This document shows positions 39,828 to 47,122 of a stretch of DNA of 47,122 bases, piece after piece (the stretch's first letter is position 1; each line of letters begins with the position of its first letter). Source of the DNA: JBOFSQ01 sp051651625 (GTDB lineage Bacteria; Planctomycetota; Planctomycetia; Pirellulales; Thermoguttaceae). The notes under the pieces are model-generated. The model was not told the origin of the DNA. It did not search any database and worked only from the letters and a program-made list of their open reading frames with translations. The stretch spans positions 1-47,122 of the forward strand of contig JBOFSQ010000068.1 of assembly GCA_051651625.1 (NCBI GenBank), written 5' to 3'. Both the position numbers and the translations under genes were made by a program.

Positions 39828-41027
39828 ATGTCATCACCAAAAGTCACCATCGTCATCCCCGTCTACAATGTCGAGCCGTATCTGCGGCAGTGCCTCGATT
39901 CGATTGTGAATCAGACGCTGCGAGAAATACAGATTATTTGTGTCAATGATGGCTCGACGGACGGTTCATTCGGCATATTGCAAGAGTATGCCGCCAAAGA
40001 TTCTCGCATCGAAATAATTGATAAACCGAATGGTGGATTGTCGTCGGCTCGTAACGCTGCTTACCCGCATCTCAAGGGAAAGTATACGCTCTTCGTCGAT
40101 TCAGATGACTGGATCGATCTTGATACTTGCCGCAAAACGTATTATCGCGCCGAACAAGCTGGTGCGGATGTTGTCGTTTTTGAGTGGACGTTACTGGATG
40201 CTGATCTGAAAACAATCTGCCAAACCCAATGGTCTGTTTTGAAAGAGACGTGCTCCATTACCGATAAAAAAGAGTTGTTGGCTGGTTTGCAAGGTTCAAT
40301 GGTAGATAAATTGTACCGGACGACTTTTATTTTAGATAATGACATAAAGTGTCCTGTCGGTCTAATGTGCGAAGACCAGTTTGTTGCATGGCAAACCGTT
40401 TTATTGTCTGAAAAAATTGTGTGTATACCCATTGCATTGTACTATTATCGCAGTGCGAGAGCTGATTCAACTATGAATCGCAAAAGCAGTCGCATCTTAC
40501 TTGATCTTATTCAAGTTTTTAGATTGATAAGAGATTTTCTCGAATCAAGCGGAGAATACGTCAATTATCGTGAAGTCTACCATTTGTCAAAACTATACCA
40601 CATAAGGAATTGCTATCGTAAAATAATGGATATAAGTGGCATGCCAGATATTACTATATCCATAAAAAATGCCCTTGATGATTGTGACGTTACATTTTTG
40701 AATGAAGACAACAATTTGTCATCTGATATAAAGTCTTTTTATTTTACGTTATTATTTAGCGATAAAACAAACTACGATATGGTTGCTATACTAAAACGGA
40801 TCAATAGATTGTTATTGCGCCCGATTGTAAAACGAATCGAAATGGTAATCAGAACGTTGCGTGGGAAGCGAATTGGGAAAAAAAACGCTGACCCAAACTT
40901 GCATATTATCCAACTGAGCGAGACGGTTACACAGCTATGTGAAGAAATCGTGCAACTGCGAGAAACTATTGACTTCATGGCAAATAAAAATACGGATGCC
41001 ATTCGCAATCCGGTGAGCGGAGTTTAA
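39828..41027 (+). CDS. Glycosyltransferase, GT2 family (paralogue 1)
   Basis: The 399-residue inverting glycosyltransferase has a GT-A fold. VTIVIPVYNVEPYLRQCLDS, VNDGSTDGS and the DxD-type TLFVDSDDWIDLD (acidic metal site) are all present in the first 110 residues. MCEDQFVAW provides the usual catalytic E-D pair. The C-terminal third is helical and ends with a coiled-coil-like segment (QLSETVTQLCEEIVQLRET). The first about 110 residues are nearly the same as in the gene at 42263, while the acceptor-side regions differ. The ATG lies 8 bases after a REP copy with no good Shine-Dalgarno. Confidence 0.92.
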   Translation: MSSPKVTIVIPVYNVEPYLRQCLDSIVNQTLREIQIICVNDGSTDGSFGILQEYAAKDSRIEIIDKPNGGLSSARNAAYPHLKGKYTLFVDSDDWIDLDTCRKTYYRAEQAGADVVVFEWTLLDADLKTICQTQWSVLKETCSITDKKELLAGLQGSMVDKLYRTTFILDNDIKCPVGLMCEDQFVAWQTVLLSEKIVCIPIALYYYRSARADSTMNRKSSRILLDLIQVFRLIRDFLESSGEYVNYREVYHLSKLYHIRNCYRKIMDISGMPDITISIKNALDDCDVTFLNEDNNLSSDIKSFYFTLLFSDKTNYDMVAILKRINRLLLRPIVKRIEMVIRTLRGKRIGKKNADPNLHIIQLSETVTQLCEEIVQLRETIDFMANKNTDAIRNPVSGV

Positions 41028-41029
41028 TA

Positions 41030-42250
41030 ATGAAAATCATGCTGTTGATGGGAGAGAACGTCGTCGAGAGTGCTGGTGGCGCGGAAAAGGTCTTGTGTAA
41101 CATGGCAAACGCGATGACCCAACGCGGTCATCAGGTTACAATTGTGTGTGATGATGCCAAACAGGGGCGCCCTTTTTATCCACTAGATAGCAATGTTACC
41201 TTTCACAACTTGAATGGCTCTGGTAAAAAACGACAGGCTCCATTGCTTATCCGATTGATTCGTAAAGTTATAAATCCCATCCAAAAACTATTTGGTATTC
41301 GTCCGGTTTACGATATAGCAAAGGTTTGGAACTTTTCGAAGCTAGTTTCTATTCGTGTCAATACCGTCACACAAATTCAACCTGATGTGATCGTCCCATT
41401 CTTTCTGCACGATGCCGAAACGTTAATACAGCCCGAAGTAAAGCTAGATTGCCCTGTTGTTCTAATGCTGCACAACTCTCCAGAAGTCGAGTACGCAGAA
41501 CTGATTCGACGTAGGAAGCTTCAAGATACCGTGGGTAAATGCAATGTTTTACAGGTCTTGTTGCCTAGCTTTGCTGCTTACATTCGCAAATATCTAACAA
41601 CAAAAACCGTTGCTATTCCAAACGTGGTACCACAATTCTGCGAAAGCGATATTGCGAAATTAATGCGTGATAAGCCAAAAAGAACAATTTTGATGGTAGC
41701 GAGGCTTGATGTAAAGCAGAAGCAACAGCATTTTTTGATCGAGGCCTTTGCGATAGTTGCTAGGTTATATCCAGACTGGCAAGTTGAATTTTACGGGAGT
41801 GAATGGACGCGCGGATACACGAACATACTTAGTAAGTTAATAAAGAAATATGGTTTGGAAAATCAGATATTTCTCAAAGGAACTACGAATGACACAATAA
41901 ACACTCTGAAGCAAGCAGATATTTTTGCATTTCCAACATCGTATGAAGGTTTTCCACTTGCTTTAACTGAGGCAATGGCAGTAGGTTTACCCTGCGTTGG
42001 GCTAAAGACTTGTTCAGCCGTGAATGAATTGATTGTTGATGGCGTCAATGGTTTTCTTGCAGAAAACGATGTCAACGACTTCGCAGCAAAACTTCGTGTT
42101 TTGATGGATGATGCTGATTTGCGTACTCGGATGGGAAAAGCTGGGCATGAGATGGTGAAACAGTACGCCCCCGATAAGATATGGGATCAGTGGGAATCGC
42201 TTTTGTATGAAACGGTTGCAGAATTCAAAGCACATAACGTGAATAAGTGA
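41030..42250 (+). CDS. Glycosyltransferase, GT4 family
   Basis: The 406-residue GT-B glycosyltransferase has an N-terminal GGAEKVLCNMANAMTQRGH, typical of GT4 acceptor domains. The donor half begins RTILMVARLDVKQKQQHFL, and the E-x7-E motif is in EGFPLALTEAMAVGLPCVG. It starts two bases after the upstream GT2 stop, with GGAG 8 bases before the ATG, so the two are translationally linked. Another GT2 follows 12 bases after. It probably adds one sugar to the same glycan. Confidence 0.93.
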   Translation: MKIMLLMGENVVESAGGAEKVLCNMANAMTQRGHQVTIVCDDAKQGRPFYPLDSNVTFHNLNGSGKKRQAPLLIRLIRKVINPIQKLFGIRPVYDIAKVWNFSKLVSIRVNTVTQIQPDVIVPFFLHDAETLIQPEVKLDCPVVLMLHNSPEVEYAELIRRRKLQDTVGKCNVLQVLLPSFAAYIRKYLTTKTVAIPNVVPQFCESDIAKLMRDKPKRTILMVARLDVKQKQQHFLIEAFAIVARLYPDWQVEFYGSEWTRGYTNILSKLIKKYGLENQIFLKGTTNDTINTLKQADIFAFPTSYEGFPLALTEAMAVGLPCVGLKTCSAVNELIVDGVNGFLAENDVNDFAAKLRVLMDDADLRTRMGKAGHEMVKQYAPDKIWDQWESLLYETVAEFKAHNVNK

Positions 42251-42262
42251 GCAAAAATTGTT

Positions 42263-43405
42263 ATGCCCCCAAAAGTCAGTGTTGTCATTCCAGTTTACAA
42301 TGTGGAACAGTATCTGCGGCAGTGCCTTGATTCTGTTGTGAATCAGACGCTGCGTGAGATACAGATTATCTGCGTCAATGATGGTTCGACAGATAACTCA
42401 TTTTCCATATTGCAAGAGTATGTCTCGCACGACCCACGCATAGAAATTGTTGATAAACCAAACGGTGGACAGGCATCGGCACGCAATGCTGCGTACCCCC
42501 ATATCAAAGGAAAGTACACCTTCTTCGTGGATTCTGATGACTGGATCGATCTTGATACTTGCCGAAAAACATACTTGAGAGCGGAACAAGCTCGAGCACA
42601 AATAGTCGAGTTTTTTGTAGACCGTTACTATGAATCGGATAATACGTTTGTTCCAGTTATTACACATTATGAAGCACAAGAGATTTCGGACGACTCTCAA
42701 AAAAACAACTATCTTAAAAATATCCCTACTTCTTTATGCCAACGACTATTTTTAAGTGATCTACTTGTGGTGAACGAGATTCGGTGTCCAGAAGGCTTGA
42801 TAATGGAAGACAACTTACCTTGCTTTCTAGCAGGTGCTCTCGCTAAAAAAATAGTTTGGCAACCAGAGTGCTTTTATCATTATCGTGTGAGGCAAGGGTC
42901 AACAGTCTTTTCCAATGGGGATGCCCAACTTGACATATTGAAAGTGTTTGAGTTGTTGTCTGAAGAACTCAAAAAGCGTGGAATCTATGAAACTTTCTGT
43001 GACGCTTTTGGTTATAGAAAATTGACTATGATAGTTCACAATTTCAATGCTGCTTCAAGCGTGCCATACCACGCGAAAAAACAGAGGTACATTGACTCGC
43101 TAACAGCAGAAGACCGCGATTATATTGCTAGAAACAGTTTTTTGCCAACGAAAATAAAAGCGTTTTACGAACGTATTCTAAATCATAAAACCAACAGCGT
43201 GCGACAATTCATTGACAGCATTTATGCGAGAACTTTGAAGCATTTTTTGGGGCGAGTTGAGCAACAAGTCAAAAAGTGTCTAGGGCATCAGCACAAAAAA
43301 ACATCTGACTTTCAGGCAAAACAGGTCAAGTATATGAGCGATCTTACAGCACAGCTTTGCGCAGAAATTGTACAAATACGCAGTGAAATTGAACGCAAAA
43401 TGTAA
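42263..43405 (+). CDS. Glycosyltransferase, GT2 family (paralogue 2)
   Basis: The 380-residue GT-A enzyme has VSVVIPVYNVEQYLRQCLDS, VNDGSTDNS and FFVDSDDWIDLDTCRKTY, almost matching the protein at 39828 over the first 110 residues. The remainder (MEDNLPCFLAG as the catalytic acidic pair, then a distinct helical region) is different, so the two share a donor-binding half but probably use different acceptors. A coiled-coil-like tail (LTAQLCAEIVQIRSEIE) resembles the tail of paralogue 1. The stop codon falls in a decayed REP copy. No Shine-Dalgarno is evident. Confidence 0.92.
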   Translation: MPPKVSVVIPVYNVEQYLRQCLDSVVNQTLREIQIICVNDGSTDNSFSILQEYVSHDPRIEIVDKPNGGQASARNAAYPHIKGKYTFFVDSDDWIDLDTCRKTYLRAEQARAQIVEFFVDRYYESDNTFVPVITHYEAQEISDDSQKNNYLKNIPTSLCQRLFLSDLLVVNEIRCPEGLIMEDNLPCFLAGALAKKIVWQPECFYHYRVRQGSTVFSNGDAQLDILKVFELLSEELKKRGIYETFCDAFGYRKLTMIVHNFNAASSVPYHAKKQRYIDSLTAEDRDYIARNSFLPTKIKAFYERILNHKTNSVRQFIDSIYARTLKHFLGRVEQQVKKCLGHQHKKTSDFQAKQVKYMSDLTAQLCAEIVQIRSEIERKM

Positions 43406-43413
43406 ACGAGTGT
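43390..43413 (+). repeat. Decayed REP family 1 copy at the GT2 stop
   Basis: GAACGCAAAATGTAAACGAG then TGTC matches the REP at 19 of 24 positions. It covers the last codons of the GT2 gene and its TAA equals the REP's internal TAA. Confidence 0.45.
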
Positions 43414-43422
43414 CAATATAGC

Positions 43423-44316
43423 ATGATTACGATTTTAACACCCACATACAATCGTGCATACATCCTGACAGATGCTTATGACAGCTTGCTCCGTCAAACT
43501 GACAAAAGTTTCGAGTGGATTATTGTTGACGATGGAAGCACCGATGACACCGAATCTCAAGTTCGGAGTTGGATTTCCATTGGTCATATTTCTATTCGTT
43601 TTTTTCGCAAGGAAAACGGCGGCAAACACACAGCAATTAATTTGGGGGTTCAACATGCGTGTGGTGAACTCACCATCATCCTTGATAGCGATGACTACCT
43701 TGCCGATGACGCAATTGAAACTATACGCAATACTTGGAGAGATTGTAAAAAGACTCCTAAAAGTGGGGGAATGGTGTTTCTGAAAGGGGATGACTCGACA
43801 GGCAAAAGTATGTCAACAGAGTTCATTAGAACGAATTATTGGGCAAATACCATTCAAGCTCGCCATGTAGATAAAATCAAGGGCGATAAAGCAGAAGTGT
43901 ATCGGACTGATATTTTACGCGAATTTCCATTCCCAGTATTTGAAACCGAGAAGTTTCTTACAGAAGAAGTCGTCTGGAACCGTATCGCAAAGAGATATGA
44001 GTTACTGCACGTTAATAAAATCATTTACTGGGCAGAGTATCTCGAAGATGGCCTGACTCGTAGTGCTAATCAAAAAAATCCTTTTGCGAGTATTCAGGGA
44101 CAAATTCTGAACCTCAATGAAAAAACGACAAAAGAGTTTCCTCTGATAAAACGTATTAGTCACACTATTGGGTACATCGGTAAAAGTTTACATTCAAATT
44201 CGATTTGGCAAACGATCCGGCAATCCAAGTCCCCCGTTCTGTGTGTGATGCTTATGCCGCTCGGTATAATAAAACACCTGCAATATCGGTGTAGAAATAA
44301 ACGCTATGATTCCTAA
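43423..44316 (+). CDS. Glycosyltransferase, GT2 family
   Basis: The 297-residue GT-A glycosyltransferase has ITILTPTYNRAYILTDAYDS, VDDGSTDDT, KENGGKHTAINLG and the metal-binding ILDSDDYLADD. FLTEEVVWNRIAKRYELL is a well-known segment of this subfamily and holds the catalytic base region. The start at 43423 follows the decayed REP. It overlaps the next gene (44306) by 11 bases, so they are translationally coupled. It probably adds a hexose to the growing glycan. Confidence 0.93.
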   Translation: MITILTPTYNRAYILTDAYDSLLRQTDKSFEWIIVDDGSTDDTESQVRSWISIGHISIRFFRKENGGKHTAINLGVQHACGELTIILDSDDYLADDAIETIRNTWRDCKKTPKSGGMVFLKGDDSTGKSMSTEFIRTNYWANTIQARHVDKIKGDKAEVYRTDILREFPFPVFETEKFLTEEVVWNRIAKRYELLHVNKIIYWAEYLEDGLTRSANQKNPFASIQGQILNLNEKTTKEFPLIKRISHTIGYIGKSLHSNSIWQTIRQSKSPVLCVMLMPLGIIKHLQYRCRNKRYDS

Positions 44317-45097
44317 AACAATTCATTTTTGCTGGTTTGGTGGCAAGCCATATTCGCCGCTTATTGTGTCTTGTTTGGAAACGTGGAATTCAGCACTTCC
44401 AGACTGGACCTTCAAACGTTGGGACGAAACTAATTCTCCTCTCGATGCTTGTAAGTATGTCGGTGATGCCTTTGAACACAAGCAATGGGCGTTCGTATCA
44501 GATTATGTCAGACTTTGTGCGCTACATCGCTATGGCGGCGTGTATCTAGATACAGACATGTGGCTCATGAAACCACTCGATATTTTCTTGAACCACGAGT
44601 GTTTTTTGGGGTTTGAGAGCAAAAAACTAGTCAATGGTGCGATTATAGGAGCGATTCCGCAACATAACTTCATTGCCGAGTGTGTTGAATACTATCACAA
44701 TCACATTTTTTTACCCAAAAAAACAACAACGATCCCGAAAGTCATTACAGGACTACTCCATAAACGAGGTCTGACACAAATGAATGTTCGCCAGCAGGTT
44801 GGTGGTGTTGAACTGTATCCGCTGGAGTATTTTTATCCACTGCCATACTCAATCAAAGAGCGTCCCGCCAATTTTTTGGATGCACAGACACCGAACACAC
44901 ATGCGATCCATCTATGGGACTTTAGCTGGAAGTGTGAGACAGAGTTTCTCAAACGCGGTGAGTACGAAGTGGGATTCCCTCTGGTGTTTGCAAAATTGCG
45001 GAAAGACCCGTTCCAGTCGTTTAGATTTTACAAACGAGTGATATTTCACGGCGTCAAATATCTTTGTTACCTTCTGCATCAGAAAGTTTTCCGATAA
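44306..45097 (+). CDS. Glycosyltransferase, GT32-like (capsular polysaccharide type)
   Basis: The 263-residue protein begins MIPKTIHFCWFGGKPYS, the hallmark of GT32 / Gly_transf_sug enzymes. The DxD motif is in YGGVYLDTDMWLMKPLD, with VSDYVRLCALHRYGG before it. Such enzymes transfer hexoses or N-acetylhexosamines in capsule and O-antigen synthesis. It overlaps the upstream GT2 by 11 bases. AGGTGT-type binding sites are not obvious, consistent with coupled translation. Confidence 0.94.
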   Translation: MIPKTIHFCWFGGKPYSPLIVSCLETWNSALPDWTFKRWDETNSPLDACKYVGDAFEHKQWAFVSDYVRLCALHRYGGVYLDTDMWLMKPLDIFLNHECFLGFESKKLVNGAIIGAIPQHNFIAECVEYYHNHIFLPKKTTTIPKVITGLLHKRGLTQMNVRQQVGGVELYPLEYFYPLPYSIKERPANFLDAQTPNTHAIHLWDFSWKCETEFLKRGEYEVGFPLVFAKLRKDPFQSFRFYKRVIFHGVKYLCYLLHQKVFR

Positions 45098-45115
45098 CTT
45101 TAAGAGGTTGAATTA

Positions 45116-46138
45116 GTGTCAAGTCAGTATCTACACATTGCCATAGCGTCAGACCACCGTTACCTTGTTCATGCGGCGACGCTAATACAATCAATAGTTG
45201 AGAATAATCATCAACATCGTTTGTTTTTTCATCTATTTACGATGGACAAGCGTGTCACAGAAGATGGGATGCTCAAGGGATTCTTTGGTTCACTACGCAC
45301 ACAGAGTATTCAGTGTGAAATTCACTACATAGAAGAAAACACTCCTCTGATTCAAGCGGTCCCCCCCGGTGGTACAATTTCAAATCGTTCTACGTTTTTG
45401 CGGTTTCTTGCTGCTGATCAACTCAATGTCGAAAAACTGTTGTACCTCGACTGTGATATGATCGTTCTCGGCGATCTTGGACCACTCTTTGCAACACCTC
45501 TCGAAGGATACTTGTTTGCAGCGGTCTCCGACCTTTTTGGTGCGGCGCACGTCTTTTCCAAAGGATTCGGTTTGCGATACTTTAACGCAGGAATGCTTCT
45601 TATAAATGTCCCGTTATGGAAACAAAACTGCTGCCTCGAAAAGTCATTACAATTTACACAAGGAACGTTTTCGGAATTGTTTTCAGGCAAAAAACATTGT
45701 GGCGATCAAGATGTCTTGAATATGCTTTTTCAAGGACAAGTCGTCTATGTTCACCCCAAATACAATGCGGTGAATCCTTTATTTTTGCGGCGAGTTGACT
45801 TCAGAGGGACGGTTTTTGATGAGGTCTGTAACTCACCAGTAATCGTCCATTTTGCTGGCGGGGCCAAACCATGGAACGCCCATGACTTTCATCCGCTTAC
45901 CCAAGAATACTGGCAGTATCGGCAGATGACGCCTTGGAAGAGTGACTTTGAGGACAACAAAAATAGGTTGTTAGCGAAAAAGGTTGTTTATGGTCTTAAA
46001 CGCTTGAAGTTTTCATTGCAGCCTGTTCTCTGTCCGTTTGGCGATTGCATTCGGCGCATCTGTGGTTATCCAACGCGAGTTATCGCCGCTAAAGATGTTG
46101 AGCTTTTGATGAAACTTACACTAATGCGTAACGGTTGA
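45116..46138 (+). CDS. Glycosyltransferase, GT8 family
   Basis: This 340-residue retaining GT-A enzyme resembles lipopolysaccharide galactosyl-/glucosyltransferases. LHIAIASDHRYLVHAATLIQ starts the domain. The DxD site is YLDCDMIVLGDLGPLF, the RYFNAGMLLINVPLW segment is conserved, and the C-terminal HFAGGAKPW carries the donor-binding His. The start is GTG at 45116, supported by AGAGG about 8 bases upstream. It is the last gene of the glycan unit. No REP follows the stop; 96 bases separate it from the convergent ATPase remnant. Confidence 0.93.
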   Translation: MSSQYLHIAIASDHRYLVHAATLIQSIVENNHQHRLFFHLFTMDKRVTEDGMLKGFFGSLRTQSIQCEIHYIEENTPLIQAVPPGGTISNRSTFLRFLAADQLNVEKLLYLDCDMIVLGDLGPLFATPLEGYLFAAVSDLFGAAHVFSKGFGLRYFNAGMLLINVPLWKQNCCLEKSLQFTQGTFSELFSGKKHCGDQDVLNMLFQGQVVYVHPKYNAVNPLFLRRVDFRGTVFDEVCNSPVIVHFAGGAKPWNAHDFHPLTQEYWQYRQMTPWKSDFEDNKNRLLAKKVVYGLKRLKFSLQPVLCPFGDCIRRICGYPTRVIAAKDVELLMKLTLMRNG

Positions 46139-46234
46139 TGGTCCCATTACGGGGTGGATTGTAGGCTTCGCCCTCAAGACTGCGGCTTGTGGAACGTATA
46201 TCTGATTATTCGGCTTGTTCTTTTTTACTGCCAT

Positions 46235-46984
46235 TCAAGTCTTCTTCATCATTTCGGCATACATCAAAAGTCCGACTTCCATACTGCGGCCTTGCAGAGA
46301 AAACTCTGATGTTGTTGGGTTGTATGCCAAAACATTTTGACGCACGAGTTCGGCAAAATGTTTCGTTAGTTTTTCGATGCTGATCGTGTCGTGTTCAACC
46401 AGTTCAGCAAAATCGCCAACCGTAAACGCCGCTTTTTGCGCAACGACTTCAGCCATTCTCAAAAACATTGCAATTTTGTCCTTGTAAAGACTTGCGTATT
46501 CATAAAACTTACTCCTCTGCATCACCTTGTACTTTTGCAAAGTCTCGTCAAACGCCTCTTGCGGTACGGTGCCGTTAACTGCTCGGTCTTGCAAGTCGCC
46601 CAAAATGGCACTGACTTCCCAGCAGCTTCCGCCAAAAACGTTCCACATCTCGTCTTTCTGTACTTCGCTCAAGGCGAAGTTTTTCATCCCGCTTTCTTTT
46701 TCCAAATTGTTGAGCCAGTAATAAGTGTCTTCTTTGGTAAGGTAATCAACCGACATAAACGTCGATGTTTTCTTGAGCTTGCTGTCGTTGTAGATACGCT
46801 CGATGAAGTAACCATCGCTACTGGCGATGATCACATGGCACAGATGCGATTCCTTCGTCATCGCGACAAAGAAGTTGAACATCTCTTTCAAGAGTTCACG
46901 CTGACCGTTCAGGTAAATCCCTTCCAATGCTTGGAGTTCGTCGATGATGATGATCGGACGAACGCCGCTTCGGAGTATCCGCTC
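46235..46984 (-). pseudogene. ATP-binding protein (archaeal-ATPase-like), interrupted by an IS
   Basis: The remaining 3' part is open from 46984 to the stop at 46235. It begins ERILRSGVRPIIIIDELQAL, where IIIIDE is a Walker B motif, followed by a sensor-type strand HVIIASSDGYFIE and a C-terminal winged-helix-like region. The Walker A part that should lie upstream is missing: at 46985 the sequence changes to an IS630-like end. The family normally has about 350-450 residues and is often linked to mobile or defence regions; its role is uncertain. An internal TTG at 46927 could start a fragment without Walker A, which would not be an active ATPase. Confidence 0.72.
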
Positions 46985-47122
46985 TAGAGCATTTTACGTT
47001 TTCGCATACCCATCGTGTCGGAAGTAGTTCTTGCATTCGGTTGGCGTGAATAGCTGTGGCGAGGTTTGTAGAAATTCCTGCAGTTTGGAAACTTCACGAA
47101 TCTGCTCACTACGCAACACAGA
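46985..47122 (-). mobile_element. IS630-like element, left end (continues beyond the window)
   Basis: The end begins TAGAGCATTTTACGTT at a TA dinucleotide, directly abutting the broken ATPase frame, and contains the 3' end of a transposase gene. The other end lies beyond the window. The 102-bp MITE at 20018-20119 has a related end. Confidence 0.65.
46994..47122 (-). CDS. IS630-family transposase, C-terminal fragment
   Basis: Forty-two codons are visible, cut by the window edge. The end reads LQTSPQLFTPTECKNYFRHD then GYAKT and TAA. A C-terminus of the type T-P-x-E-C/A-x-x-Y/W-F-x-H-x-G-Y is typical of IS630-family DDE transposases. The stop lies 9 bases inside the presumed IS end. The catalytic DDE region is outside the window, so activity cannot be judged. 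Confidence 0.65.
   Translation of the reverse strand, partial: SVLRSEQIREVSKLQEFLQTSPQLFTPTECKNYFRHDGYAKT

Noticed and set aside
45360..45367. 7-C run in the GT8 gene as a second phase-variable tract
   Set aside because: The run is short, lies in the middle of the gene, and encodes a plausible in-frame segment (AVPPGGT).

Overview
The window most likely comes from a member of the Planctomycetota. The signs are a protein related to the hydrazine synthase alpha subunit but fused to a discoidin domain, a DUF1559 remnant, a tricorn-type protease, several secreted sugar-active enzymes, frequent starts without a Shine-Dalgarno sequence, and a very high load of small palindromic intergenic repeats. 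This assignment is an inference from gene families; no rRNA or marker gene is present. Some accessory genes (DUF3791/DUF3990, HEPN-MNT) are common in host-associated bacteria, so a gut or other anaerobic habitat is possible.

Bases 1-29,000 are G+C-rich and read like chromosomal backbone. In order they hold a Cys-rich outer-membrane barrel protein, SRP RNA (ffs), tRNA-Ala(CGC), a chemotaxis receptor, tRNA-Pro(CGG), and a co-directional block of three exported proteins (GH106-like hydrolase, HzsA-like triple-CxxCH protein, GH71/99-like hydrolase). A minus-strand stretch follows: a DUF4932-type protein, a TlpA-like thioredoxin protein, a DUF1559 fragment, hemB, a RAYT transposase with its own REP family, a nitronate monooxygenase-like protein, an ABM monooxygenase and xylA. 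Then come plus-strand genes for a tandem ACT protein, a tricorn-like protease and an FAH-family hydrolase.

Bases 28,800-46,140 are visibly more A+T-rich and form a surface-glycan locus. It has a CDP-glucose 4,6-dehydratase, two methyltransferases, a radical SAM protein, two GT4, three GT2, one GT32 and one GT8 glycosyltransferase, and an 805-residue toroid-methyltransferase-GT2 fusion. Between them sit a HEPN-MNT pair, a DUF3791/DUF3990 module, and a second RAYT transposase bracketed by arrays of a second REP family. The same REP lies at the 3' end of nearly every gene in the locus and often supplies the stop codon.

The most notable signal is at 31,964-32,000. A run of 15 C lies just after the ATG of the radical SAM gene. 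As written, the ATG frame ends after 12 codons; a run of 14 or 17 C would join it to the full enzyme. This is the layout of a phase-variable ON/OFF switch, although a homopolymer sequencing error must be excluded. The same gene and the two methyltransferases share a duplicated 5' cassette: a REP inverted repeat, a GGAAAAC-type leader, and the N-terminal peptide AKIWR(E/A)IKRPFR. I read the locus as a cassette-structured, possibly phase-variable glycan locus reshaped by REP/RAYT activity. The right edge carries an ATPase gene cut by an IS630-like element, and a 102-bp MITE with matching ends lies at 20,018-20,119.
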